Shown here piece by piece: positions 1-7,246 of a stretch of 11,929 nucleotides of DNA. The stretch is from SFLA01 sp045595785 (GTDB taxonomy: Bacteria; Bacillota; Clostridia; Oscillospirales; CAG-382), in the NCBI GenBank assembly GCA_045595785.1, contig JAZOBE010000032.1, positions 1 through 11,929 on the forward strand. The letters run 5' to 3'. The first letter of the stretch is position 1. Each line of letters begins with the position of its first letter. Below the pieces are notes generated by a model that saw nothing but the letters and a program-made list of their open reading frames with translations, ran no database searches and was not told the origin of the DNA. The translations under genes and the position numbers were made by a program.

Positions 1-1489
1 CTAAGACCGCTTGGCCTCCGACTTTAATACCGGAATCGTTTATCATTTTAAGAATATGGTTGTAGCTTCCGTTGCCGTTTGCGGTAGGCTTTTCAATGGA
101 AAAACCAAAGTATTTATATGAGATATCCTTCATACAGCCGAAAGCAATTGTCTGCAGAAAACCGTAGTGGCTGTCTTCTGTGATATCCGAGCAGTTGGCA
201 AGATAAGAGTACCTTGAAATACCGTTGGACAGCGCAATTCCAAGTGCATTTGCCGCTGTATTCCAGTTTGAATAGCCCAAAAGCAATGCGAGCGGGAAGT
301 TGCGTTTAAGTAGCTCCTTTTCCAAAAAGCTGCCGGTGTTGGTGTTTGGATCGATAATAATAACAGGCACCTGATTTTTGATATATTCCTCTGCCTTATC
401 AATCAATTGTTTTGCAGTTGCGGGAGTTGCGCCTTGCGTAAAACAAAGTACCTGCAGATCTCCGTTTCCGCTCTTTACGACCTTGCAGTTAAGGGATTTT
501 ATATGGTTTTCAAGTTCGAATTTAAGGGTGGCGAAATCAAATCCGTCGGCAATTTGGTTCTCACCTCCGCCGAAATAGGTAACACCGACCTCTGCCGTGC
601 CGTAAAGCTTGGTTACGATACGGGTAAGTCCCATAAGGCCCAATTCATCTGTACCGGCGTATATCATTCCATTATTTTTCAGCTTATTTGAAATATAGTT
701 TATCTCGTTTGTTTGGATATTTGTTGTTGTAGAAGAATCGTCAACACCAATATAACAGTATTCAATATCATCAAGGGACTGAGAAAGTATGTAGTCAATA
801 AGTTTTAGCTTTCTTGCGCGTGAAGCAAGATATCCGTCAATATCCTTTTCGGAAAGGGGCGTGGAAACCTCCTTGCTGTCGGTACCATATTTGTAACCTG
901 CGATAATATTATCAACGGTAAGATTGCTACCACTTAATGTCTTTCTTGCAACCGAACCGTAAGCGCGTAAATTATTGTATTCGTTCATCTGATAGCCTTG
1001 ATAATTTACAGTAGAAGCAAGTCGCATTACTGTATCGAATAATACTACTGTATTGTTTTTTGCCAGTGAAATAATAGTGTCGGCAACCTTATATTCAAAG
1101 GTAAGATCTGTGTTTTTTAACCAACGGGACGACACCAAGCCACCGCTTAAAAGTTGGTCGAGAGAAAGTACGAAATAATCGCACTCTTTGTCGGTCTCTT
1201 TTAGCCATTCAAGCAGCTCTTCTCGGTCACCGTAGGTACTTCCGTTGGAGTTGGGTTTCATATTATCCAGTGCCGTGCGGAAAAGGTCCTCTTCCGGCAT
1301 TAGCAGGTTTATCCCCGTTGCCTTCGCAAGCATTTGAACACGCTGTAAATTAACGGGACGGTTATCAATAGGTATGTATGCAACAGAAATTCCGTTGTGG
1401 TTTTTTGTCCCCTCAGCACTAACAGGAAGTGAAAGAACTGAAGTTAACATAATAATAGAAAGTGCAATGCACAGTAATCTCTTCAGCAA
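1..1489 (-). CDS. Secreted DUF4127-family protein (3' end cut by window)
   Basis: The minus strand stays open from 1489 to the left edge, giving 496 codons with no stop. The N-terminus has Lys-Arg at residues 3-4, a hydrophobic core, and a likely signal-peptidase site after VSA (about residue 25). The mature part begins with GISVAYIPIDNRPVN, which matches the (V/I)PLDDRPVN opening I associate with DUF4127. Further conserved-looking stretches include YFVLSLDQLLSGGLVSSR and an acidic IGVDDSS segment. DUF4127 proteins are about 500 residues, so little is probably missing. Their biochemical function is not established, and I do not assign one. The start is a TTG at 1489-1487. It is chosen because AAGGAG lies 9 nt upstream and because the next in-frame ATG (1450) lacks a Shine-Dalgarno site and would remove the signal peptide. 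The gene diverges from the operon beginning at 1630. The family call is by motif memory; being an exported protein is well supported. Confidence 0.8.
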   Translation of the reverse strand, partial: MLKRLLCIALSIIMLTSVLSLPVSAEGTKNHNGISVAYIPIDNRPVNLQRVQMLAKATGINLLMPEEDLFRTALDNMKPNSNGSTYGDREELLEWLKETDKECDYFVLSLDQLLSGGLVSSRWLKNTDLTFEYKVADTIISLAKNNTVVLFDTVMRLASTVNYQGYQMNEYNNLRAYGSVARKTLSGSNLTVDNIIAGYKYGTDSKEVSTPLSEKDIDGYLASRARKLKLIDYILSQSLDDIEYCYIGVDDSSTTTNIQTNEINYISNKLKNNGMIYAGTDELGLMGLTRIVTKLYGTAEVGVTYFGGGENQIADGFDFATLKFELENHIKSLNCKVVKSGNGDLQVLCFTQGATPATAKQLIDKAEEYIKNQVPVIIIDPNTNTGSFLEKELLKRNFPLALLLGYSNWNTAANALGIALSNGISRYSYLANCSDITEDSHYGFLQTIAFGCMKDISYKYFGFSIEKPTANGNGSYNHILKMINDSGIKVGGQAVL

Positions 1490-1498
1490 AACTATATT

Positions 1499-1504
1499 CT
1501 CCTT
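1499..1504 (-). promoter_or_regulatory. Ribosome binding site deciding a TTG start
   Basis: Read on the minus strand, AAGGAG sits 9 nt before TTG (1489-1487). No comparable site precedes the downstream in-frame ATG at 1450-1448. This supports TTG initiation and retention of the signal peptide. Confidence 0.7.
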
Positions 1505-1522
1505 CTCATATAACTAAGTAAA

Positions 1523-1551
1523 AGTATACTCTTGCGTCTTTGTTTTGTAAA
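1523..1551 (-). promoter_or_regulatory. Sigma-A-like promoter for the DUF4127 gene
   Basis: On the minus strand, TTTACA (1551-1546) and TATACT (1528-1523) are separated by exactly 17 bp. Transcription would start near 1516, leaving a leader of roughly 25-30 nt that contains the Shine-Dalgarno site. Confidence 0.7.
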
Positions 1552-1568
1552 GTATTTTTTTATTTTTC

Positions 1569-1597
1569 TTGCCAATAAAGGCTTTGTGTGTTAAAAT
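1569..1597 (+). promoter_or_regulatory. Sigma-A-like promoter for the operon starting at 1630
   Basis: TTGCCA (1569-1574) and TAAAAT (1592-1597) are separated by 17 bp. The predicted transcription start near 1604 lies downstream of an in-frame GTG at 1588, so the ATG at 1630 is the better start. The -35 box is 17 bp from the -35 box of the divergent promoter at 1523-1551. Confidence 0.5.
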
Positions 1598-1629
1598 TAT
1601 TAACAGAGTTTAGTGTAGGAGTAATTGAT

Positions 1630-2616
1630 ATGCATAAATTGACCTACGACAATTTAATAAAAGCACGTGATTTTATCATGGCTAACGGAACAGATATCGA
1701 TAAAGCTTGGTTTAGATATAATTTTGAGAACGAAAACGAAACCGAGTTTTTGCGTGTGTTAAGCAAGCATCAACACGAAAACGGTGGATTTGGCGGTCTA
1801 TATCACGAGTTTGCATATCAAGGTCCTTGTCTCAAAAGCACCGAAATAGCAATTCAATATATTTTTGGAATGAAACAAAAGCCGTCGGCAGATCTGCCAA
1901 TTATTAAGAACACTGTTAAATATCTGTTGGATACATACTTGGCAGGCCGTGGTAGTTGGGGCGAGGTCGTTGTTCCCGAGGTTAACGAAAGCGCACATTG
2001 CTATTGGTCAAGATGGAGAGGCGAGGACATTTCTCCTATTGAAAATGAAGACGAGCGCATACAAAAATATGATGCAAACGAAAAGGCTTGTTTCGCAGCA
2101 TTTATCTCTTATTATTCCGAGATTGTTCCCACCGAACGGTGCAAAGAAATACTGAAATATCCTGTTCAACATATTTTGCGTTATTACGATAAAAATTCTC
2201 CAACATATAATCCCGATTTATTCAATAAGGATTGTCCTTATCCATTTGAATACTTGACAACGTTTGTCCCATATTTAAAAGATAAAGACCTTGTGAAAAC
2301 GTTGGCTGATATTCTGTGCCAAAATCCAACTGCTTTCATGGAGCTTGATTTTGCACGTTCTGACACAGATTATGTTCATTTACCTTGTGATTGGGCAGTT
2401 AAATCACCTAACAGTATTTTATATCCTGCGGTAAAGGATTTGGTTGATAAATCTTTAGATTATCGCTTCAAACAGCAAAGTGCCGACGGCAAATGGTCGC
2501 TTGGCTGGTCGTTTGGAAATGATGCGGACATGCAAAAGCTACAATTAAAGTACGAAACTTATATGACACTTGAAATGCTTGTAAAACTAAAGAATTTCGG
2601 AAGAATTGAAATGTGA
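1630..2616 (+). CDS. Terpenoid-cyclase-fold (prenyltransferase/squalene-cyclase-like) protein of unknown role
   Basis: This is a 328-residue soluble protein without a signal peptide or membrane segment. Two QW-like motifs, QHENGGFG (48-55) and QSADGKWSLGWSFG (283-296), are typical of alpha/alpha toroid repeats in the prenyltransferase and squalene cyclase superfamily. The central part is helical and aromatic-rich (CYWSRW near 124-129). I see no DxDD motif of squalene-hopene cyclases, so a cyclase activity is not supported; it may be a binding or scaffold member of the fold. An ATG start at 1630 is preferred over the in-frame GTG at 1588, because TAGGAG lies 8 nt upstream of the ATG and the GTG precedes the predicted transcription start. 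It is the first gene of a close-packed run, 13 nt from the DUF3795 gene. Fold assignment is moderate; function is unknown. Confidence 0.6.
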   Translation: MHKLTYDNLIKARDFIMANGTDIDKAWFRYNFENENETEFLRVLSKHQHENGGFGGLYHEFAYQGPCLKSTEIAIQYIFGMKQKPSADLPIIKNTVKYLLDTYLAGRGSWGEVVVPEVNESAHCYWSRWRGEDISPIENEDERIQKYDANEKACFAAFISYYSEIVPTERCKEILKYPVQHILRYYDKNSPTYNPDLFNKDCPYPFEYLTTFVPYLKDKDLVKTLADILCQNPTAFMELDFARSDTDYVHLPCDWAVKSPNSILYPAVKDLVDKSLDYRFKQQSADGKWSLGWSFGNDADMQKLQLKYETYMTLEMLVKLKNFGRIEM

Positions 2617-2629
2617 AAGGAGTACACAA

Positions 2630-2908
2630 ATGAAAAATATATCTGTATGCGGAATTGACTGCACAAAATGTCCTTTTATGCTTGATAAAAAATGCGAAGG
2701 TTGTAGAATCGTTGCACCTCAAGGTAAGTGTGTTTGGGGCGGCACTTGCGATACTCACGATTGTGCTGTGAACCAAGGACTTAACCATTGCGGACAATGC
2801 AAGAATTTTCCCTGCGAACAGCTTATAAACATCGGTAAAAGTGAAAATCCCGAGGGGAATGGTATAGAAATTCAAAACCTCAGAGATTTGTTAGAAGAAG
2901 GCAAATAA
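2630..2908 (+). CDS. DUF3795 cysteine-rich, probably metal-binding protein
   Basis: This 92-residue protein carries 11 cysteines: C7, C11, C14, C22, C25, C34, C40, C45, C54, C57 and C62. They fall in the pattern CGIDCTKCP, CEGCR and CGQCKNFPCE. That arrangement is the hallmark I know for DUF3795, small proteins thought to bind zinc or a similar metal; no reaction is established. The last third is charged and lacks Cys. The ATG at 2630 is chosen because AAAGGAG lies just upstream. An in-frame TTG at 2606 would overlap the preceding gene and add eight residues outside the Cys pattern. The neighbouring genes are 13 nt upstream and 1 nt downstream, so it is almost certainly cotranscribed with the toroid-fold protein and the AlkZ-like protein. 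Confidence 0.8.
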   Translation: MKNISVCGIDCTKCPFMLDKKCEGCRIVAPQGKCVWGGTCDTHDCAVNQGLNHCGQCKNFPCEQLINIGKSENPEGNGIEIQNLRDLLEEGK

Positions 2909-2909
2909 A

Positions 2910-3962
2910 ATGAATACAAAAATGATTTCTCTGCAAATGGAGCGTCAATGCTTTGTTAATAAAGCTGATGAAAGTGAATACATAAACCTTTATCGAGATA
3001 TGCAACCGGGGCAGAATGTTTACTGGAATGGTTTTGGTGAGCCTCCTACACTTTCCTTCAGAACTGATTTTAACGATATTGAGTTCAACCGCGAAAGACA
3101 GTTAAAGCGAGAGCTTATCAAAGGGCGTTTTTCGGGTGGTAATCTTGGTTGGATCGTTCCCGAGGATATGGAGCTGTTTATCGGTCTTTATCGAAAACCG
3201 CTTACAAAACCTACCGCAGACCAATTAACAATTCTTGAACTTATAGAAACGACGGGTCCCTACACCATTCAGCAGATAAAAGAAGAAACAGGATTGCTTG
3301 TAAAGCAGATAACACCCGTCCTTCACCGTTTGCAAGAAGCGTTTTTGATCTACGAGGACCAGTACGACGGTGAATGGGACAGAGGCTGGTATCGTTTTGG
3401 TGAGATGTTCCCCGAAGTCAATCTAAACAGATACACAAGACACGAAGCTCTAAAAATCGTATTACAGAGATTTGCATACCGACTTGTTTGGTTCGATACC
3501 GCAATGGCAAAATCATTCTATAAACTGCCCGAAAAGGAAATTAAGCTTGCGGTAAGCGATTTAGTAGCAGAAGGCATTTTAGTAGCATCCGATAGTGGCT
3601 TTATGTTGAAAACAGATGCCGAATTGCTTGAAACTTACGAACCCAAGGAAATGCATTTTGTTTACGCACTTCACAGAAATGATTTTCTTTATAAATCTCA
3701 CGAACACATTTTGAAAGACTATGCAAAACGCCTTACTGTTGGTCTTGAATATGACCACGAGCCGTTGCAATATCTCCTTATTGACGGAGAATTTCACGGT
3801 GCATCCGTAGGACACTTCCGCAACGGGCCGTATGACCTCAACGATATCGTTTGCGATTTGCTGAATGCCGAAGAACGCAAGGCAGAAATTATCGACGCCA
3901 TTCAATCGGTCAACTACGGAAAAATGCCCGAAAGGTTTGTTGGTAATCAACTTAATAAATAA
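2910..3962 (+). CDS. Winged-helix protein of the AlkZ/YcaQ (HTH_42) type
   Basis: This is a 350-residue soluble protein. Residues about 105-150 (ILELIETTGPYTIQQIKEE...) and about 180-232 (ALKIVLQRFAYRLVWFDTAM...) each read as a winged helix. The C-terminal part has ALHRNDFLYKSHEH (253-266) followed by LLIDGEFHGASVGHFR (289-304). These resemble the 'L.p.D.ll' and 'vdG...G' segments of the AlkZ/YcaQ family, whose studied members are DNA glycosylases acting on alkylated bases or interstrand crosslinks. I do not see the N-terminal glutamine-containing catalytic motif (QxQ or QxD) of the active enzymes, so activity is uncertain. The start ATG follows the previous stop by one base, with AAGAAGG in the end of the upstream gene. 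Alternative: a non-catalytic DNA-binding member of the same superfamily. Confidence 0.6.
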   Translation: MNTKMISLQMERQCFVNKADESEYINLYRDMQPGQNVYWNGFGEPPTLSFRTDFNDIEFNRERQLKRELIKGRFSGGNLGWIVPEDMELFIGLYRKPLTKPTADQLTILELIETTGPYTIQQIKEETGLLVKQITPVLHRLQEAFLIYEDQYDGEWDRGWYRFGEMFPEVNLNRYTRHEALKIVLQRFAYRLVWFDTAMAKSFYKLPEKEIKLAVSDLVAEGILVASDSGFMLKTDAELLETYEPKEMHFVYALHRNDFLYKSHEHILKDYAKRLTVGLEYDHEPLQYLLIDGEFHGASVGHFRNGPYDLNDIVCDLLNAEERKAEIIDAIQSVNYGKMPERFVGNQLNK

Positions 3963-3992
3963 CTATATAATTATTTGATGAGGAAATCACCG

Positions 3993-4616
3993 ATGATACT
4001 CCTTTATAAAGATAAACATTGCGTCGTTGCTCAAAAGGTGCAGGGTGTGATATGTGAAGACACAAATGAAAACAGTGTTCCTGCCATTTTGCGTAAAGAG
4101 TTGGGAATAGACACCTTTCCCGTACATAGAATAGACAAAGTTGCAGGCGGCGCATTGCTGTTGGGACTTTCTTCTGCTTCTGCGGAAAAGCTTCGCAGTG
4201 CAGGCTTTGATAAGGAATATCTTTTTGTGACCCACGGTTCTCCTTCGGAAAAGCAGGGCGAGTATCGCGATCTTTTGTATCACGATATTCGTACCAACAA
4301 GTCGTTTATAGTAAAACGCACCAGAAAAGGCGTTCGTGAGGCAGTGCTTGAGTATACGGTTCTGGCTGAAAAAGAGGGACTTGCACTCATAAAAGCCAAG
4401 ATGATAACGGGCAGAACCCACCAGATAAGACTGCAGTTTTCCTCTCGCAAAACTCCCCTTTACGGTGACAGACGCTACGGCGGCACGGGAGATGAAACTG
4501 CACTTTGGTCCTACAAGCTCACCTTCTTTTCCGGCGGAAAAGAGCATACCGTGTGTTCGTTACCTCCGAAGAAATATCCGTGGACACTTTTCACCGACGA
4601 GGTTTTGGCATTATGA
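3993..4616 (+). CDS. RluA-family pseudouridine synthase (short, no S4 domain)
   Basis: This 207-residue protein converts uridine to pseudouridine in an RNA substrate that cannot be told from sequence. Visible family motifs are the opening LLYKDKHCVVAQK, the catalytic-Asp motif VHRIDKVAGGALLL (D48), KEYLFVTHG with the active-site Tyr (Y76), and GRTHQIRLQF plus PLYGDRRYGG (140-164). It lacks an N-terminal S4 RNA-binding domain and is shorter than RluC/RluD, like stand-alone TruC/RluA-type enzymes. The ATG at 3993 is used because GAGG lies 9 nt upstream and the protein then begins exactly at the family's usual first strand; TTG 3975 and ATG 3978 have no such site. It begins 30 nt after the AlkZ-like gene, and its stop overlaps the next gene's start (ATGA), indicating translational coupling to the flavoprotein. 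Confidence 0.88.
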   Translation: MILLYKDKHCVVAQKVQGVICEDTNENSVPAILRKELGIDTFPVHRIDKVAGGALLLGLSSASAEKLRSAGFDKEYLFVTHGSPSEKQGEYRDLLYHDIRTNKSFIVKRTRKGVREAVLEYTVLAEKEGLALIKAKMITGRTHQIRLQFSSRKTPLYGDRRYGGTGDETALWSYKLTFFSGGKEHTVCSLPPKKYPWTLFTDEVLAL

Positions 4617-5824
4617 CAGACGTAATAGTTATTGGTGCAGGCGCAGCCGGAATGATGGCGGCAATAACCGCCACAGATAACGGCGCAAAGGTGCTTGTAA
4701 TAGAAAAGAATAAAGAGTTTGGGCTTAAAATAGGCATTACAGGAAAGGGAAGATGTAATCTTACCAACAACTGCGTCCTTAACGAGTTTCTTGAAAATGT
4801 GCCTACAAATCCTCGCTTTCTTTACCGTGCACTTACCGAATTTTCCCCTCAGGATACTATGGACTTTTTTGTTTCTCGAGGCATACCGCTAAAGACAGAA
4901 CGCGGCAGGAGAGTTTTTCCCGAAAGCGACAGTGCTCAGGATATAAGACATTGCCTTCGCCGTGAGACAGAAAAGAAATGTACTTGCGTACACGATACGG
5001 TCAAAGGCTTGTTAATTGAAAACGGCGAAATCGTTGGTGTCAAATGCACAAACAAGACGTATAGGGCGCCCAAGGTTATAATTGCAACCGGCGGTAAGTC
5101 ATATCCACGTACCGGCTCTACTGGAGATGGATACCGATTCGCTGCAGATGCGGGGCATAAGATAACTCCTCCCCGTGGGTCCCTTGTGCCTCTTGTTTGC
5201 GCGGGACATACCTGCCGTGATATGATGGGTCTTTCTCTGCGCAATATAAAGGTAAAGTTTTTTAAAGACGGCAAGAGTATTTATTCTGACGAGGGAGAGT
5301 TACTGTTTACTCATTTCGGGGTAAGCGGACCGACGATACTTTCTGCTTCCGCTGTTATTGGCAATAATTATCCGGTATCTCTTTATATTGATTTAAAGCC
5401 TGCACTCGATAAGGAAACCTTGGATAAACGCTTGCTTCGGGATTTTTCCGAGAACAAAAATAAGATTTATTCAAACGTATTAATCGGTCTTCTTCCCTCT
5501 AAGATGATACCGGTTTTTGTAGCATTGTCTGAAATTGACCCAAATAAAAAGGTAAATGAGATCACTCGTGAGGAGCGCAAACGTATATGCGACCTGCTTA
5601 AGGAGCTGCCTTTTACGGTTACAGGCACCCGTCCTGTGGATGAAGCGATAATTACCTCCGGAGGAGTTGCCGTAAATGAAATAAACCCCTCTACAATGGA
5701 ATCACGCATCGTAAAGGGGCTGTATTTCGCAGGTGAGGTAATAGACGTTGATGCTTATACCGGCGGATATAATCTCCAAATAGCCTTTTCAACGGGTCAT
5801 CTTGCAGGCGAGAGTGTCTATTAA
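4613..5824 (+). CDS. HI0933/YhiN-family FAD-dependent flavoprotein (aminoacetone oxidase-type family)
   Basis: This 403-residue putative NAD(P)/FAD-dependent oxidoreductase starts with the dinucleotide-binding fold DVIVIGAGAAGMMAA (G8-x-G-x-x-G13) and an acidic residue after the second strand (VLVIEKN). Next comes the family signature GITGKGRCNLTN (about 41-52), then ATGGKSYPRTGSTGDGY. The C-terminal second FAD contact is GLYFAGEVIDVDAYTGGYN. This set matches the HI0933-like/TIGR00275 family, whose physiological substrate is not settled. The start ATG at 4613 lies inside the end of the pseudouridine synthase gene; an upstream in-frame start at 4505 would add 36 residues read from rluA-like sequence and is rejected. 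The last 36 bp overlap, on the opposite strand, the end of the cysteine desulfurase-like gene, and no terminator separates them. Confidence 0.88.
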   Translation: MTDVIVIGAGAAGMMAAITATDNGAKVLVIEKNKEFGLKIGITGKGRCNLTNNCVLNEFLENVPTNPRFLYRALTEFSPQDTMDFFVSRGIPLKTERGRRVFPESDSAQDIRHCLRRETEKKCTCVHDTVKGLLIENGEIVGVKCTNKTYRAPKVIIATGGKSYPRTGSTGDGYRFAADAGHKITPPRGSLVPLVCAGHTCRDMMGLSLRNIKVKFFKDGKSIYSDEGELLFTHFGVSGPTILSASAVIGNNYPVSLYIDLKPALDKETLDKRLLRDFSENKNKIYSNVLIGLLPSKMIPVFVALSEIDPNKKVNEITREERKRICDLLKELPFTVTGTRPVDEAIITSGGVAVNEINPSTMESRIVKGLYFAGEVIDVDAYTGGYNLQIAFSTGHLAGESVY

Positions 5825-6934
5825 CGCTTTTGCGTGTATCATGGTGTTTCCTCTGCCTATGCTGATTCGTACACCACCCGTCTTGATAGTACCCAGACTT
5901 TTATGCGCCTGTGGAGCACAGTGAAGTCCTCCGCGCACAGCGAAATTTTCGGCAGCCAGCATTTGAGCGGCTTCTTCGCTGTTTTTTCCCCAGAAGTTAA
6001 CAAGTATAATGGGCATCCATTTATCTTCTTCTCCTGCTTCCGGAGCGCCGATAACGGTTATATTTTTCATATTCTTAAGCTCATTCAGTAAATATTTGAA
6101 TATTTGCTGTGTGAGCTTAATGTTTTTATTTTTGTTTTCTTTTACTGCTTGGTAAAGTCCGGCATATCCGGGCGCGTTCATACTGCCTGCTTCGAATTTT
6201 TCGGGCAGAATATTCGGCATTTTTTTACTTGCAGAAAGTATTCCTGTTCCTCCATGGAGTAGAGGAAGTAAATTTGAATCAAACTCTTTTGACATTATCA
6301 TTGCCCCCGTTCCTGCAGGACCATATAAGCTTTTATGACCGGGTAAACACAAAATATCACCGTATTCTCCTACTTTAATCTCCATATTTCCAGCAGTTTG
6401 CGCAATATCCGTTATAACTGTAATGTTGTTTTCCCGTGCAATTTTTACTAATCTTTTTATAGGAAACACTCTTCCGCACACGTTGGATGCGTGCGTAAAA
6501 ACCGCGAGGCTAACATCGCCGGTTATAGCATTTTTGAAATTTTCTACTGTTATATCATCATCACAAATATCTGATTCGAATGTAATGACAGAAATGTCAT
6601 TTTTTGTCTGCAAAGAATGAATTATTCGAACAACTGAGTTGTGGTCGTAATTAGAAGTAATAACACTTGTTTTTTTTCCATAACTTTGAACAAAACCTTT
6701 TATTGCAATGTTCAATGCCTCTGTCGTATTCTTAGTAAGAATACAGTTTTCGGGCTCGGTGTCAAACATTTCTCCTAATGCGCTTCTGCAGTTATACAAG
6801 GCTCTGTCACCTGCAGCAGAGGTCTCATAAATCCCACGTCCCGGATTTCCGCAGTAAGTCATAGCGGATGCAACTGCGTTGATCACTCCTTCGCTTTTCG
6901 GCATTCCTGTCGCAGCGTGGTCGAAATAGATCAT
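5789..6934 (-). CDS. Cysteine desulfurase-like aminotransferase class V (TIGR01977-type)
   Basis: This 381-residue PLP enzyme probably mobilises sulfur (or selenium) from cysteine (or selenocysteine) as an enzyme-bound persulfide. The N-terminus YFDHAATGMPK is the family opening. TEALNIAIKGF is the cofactor phosphate region and DHNS (97-100) holds the PLP-stacking His. ITDIAQTAG (D176) contacts the pyridine nitrogen, and LPGHKSLYGPAGTG carries the Schiff-base lysine K201. RGGLHCAP (334-341) carries the candidate catalytic C339. Length and the RGGLHCAP form fit the 'cysteine desulfurase family protein' group rather than the classical NifS/IscS loop. Its ATG overlaps the stop of the DUF3343 gene (ATGA), with CAGGAG 10 nt upstream, so the two are translationally coupled. 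The 3' end overlaps the convergent flavoprotein gene by 36 bp. The substrate (Cys or Sec) is inferred. Confidence 0.88.
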   Translation of the reverse strand: MIYFDHAATGMPKSEGVINAVASAMTYCGNPGRGIYETSAAGDRALYNCRSALGEMFDTEPENCILTKNTTEALNIAIKGFVQSYGKKTSVITSNYDHNSVVRIIHSLQTKNDISVITFESDICDDDITVENFKNAITGDVSLAVFTHASNVCGRVFPIKRLVKIARENNITVITDIAQTAGNMEIKVGEYGDILCLPGHKSLYGPAGTGAMIMSKEFDSNLLPLLHGGTGILSASKKMPNILPEKFEAGSMNAPGYAGLYQAVKENKNKNIKLTQQIFKYLLNELKNMKNITVIGAPEAGEEDKWMPIILVNFWGKNSEEAAQMLAAENFAVRGGLHCAPQAHKSLGTIKTGGVRISIGRGNTMIHAKALIDTLACKMTR

Positions 6935-7158
6935 CTTTTTTTCACTCCTGTTTTTCCTGCTATTTTTATGCCGTTTTCACTAAGGATTTCTTCAGCTTGC
7001 GGTAGCAGTTCCGCTTTTATCTGTAACCCGTATCCGCATCCGCGTATCTGCTTTATTTGAGAATTCCTCGTTATACAAGAAGATATTCCGTGCTTCTTTA
7101 ATAATTCTTGCGCTTTTGTTGCGTAGGTCATTGATGTCAGAACTATTATAGTATCCAT
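6931..7158 (-). CDS. DUF3343 putative S/Se carrier protein
   Basis: This is a 75-residue cytoplasmic protein with an alternating strand-helix pattern. The features I associate with DUF3343 are an N-terminal strand with IIVLTSMTYATKAQELLKK, C28, and RGCGYGLQIK (39-48) containing C41. A C-terminal helix (about residues 49-62) follows. DUF3343 is described as a putative selenium/sulfur carrier related to part of YedF-like proteins, and a Cys-carrying partner makes sense beside a cysteine desulfurase. It precedes and overlaps that gene by 4 bp. AAGGAG lies 11 nt upstream of the ATG, a somewhat long spacing. No selD, selA or other selenium genes are in view, so whether the cargo is sulfur or selenium is open. 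Confidence 0.8.
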   Translation of the reverse strand: MDTIIVLTSMTYATKAQELLKKHGISSCITRNSQIKQIRGCGYGLQIKAELLPQAEEILSENGIKIAGKTGVKKR

Positions 7159-7184
7159 ATATTCGCGTTCTCCTTTTTTACTAC

Positions 7185-7214
7185 ATTATATGTATACAAA
7201 AATCCCGTAGTGAA
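7185..7214 (-). promoter_or_regulatory. Possible promoter of the DUF3343-cysteine desulfurase operon
   Basis: On the minus strand a perfect TATAAT (7190-7185) lies 18 bp downstream of TTCACT (7214-7209), a four-of-six match to TTGACA. The -35 half lies inside the stem of the upstream terminator. The -10 is convincing; the -35 is weak. Confidence 0.4.
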
Positions 7215-7233
7215 GAATCACTACGGGATTTTT
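7198..7233 (-). terminator. Intrinsic terminator of the lipoprotein/secreted-protein operon
   Basis: A perfect 16-bp inverted repeat (7198-7213 with 7218-7233) has the loop AGAA on the plus strand (TTCT on the minus strand, the direction of transcription). The stem is GC-rich in the middle (TCCCGTAGTGA) and ends in A/T tracts, so either strand gives a U-run. It begins about 13 nt after the TAG of the 627-residue secreted protein. Confidence 0.85.
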
Positions 7234-7246
7234 TAACTTCAAATTT

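Noticed and set aside
130..691. Short open frames on both strands inside the DUF4127 gene
   Set aside because: The continuous minus-strand frame through the whole region explains the sequence; the short frames overlap it in other phases.
3940..3971. TATAAT at 3966-3971 as an internal promoter before the pseudouridine synthase
   Set aside because: The best -35 (TTGGTA, 3940-3945) is 20 bp away, and a start near 3978 would fall on the ribosome site of the gene at 3993, so the evidence is too weak to list.
3987..4547. 186-codon minus-strand open frame opposite the pseudouridine synthase
   Set aside because: The plus frame carries HRID and GRTHQIR motifs; the minus frame has none.
5824..5835. 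ACGC-TTTT-GCGT as a terminator for the flavoprotein gene
   Set aside because: A 4-bp stem without a following T-run is too weak and probably chance.
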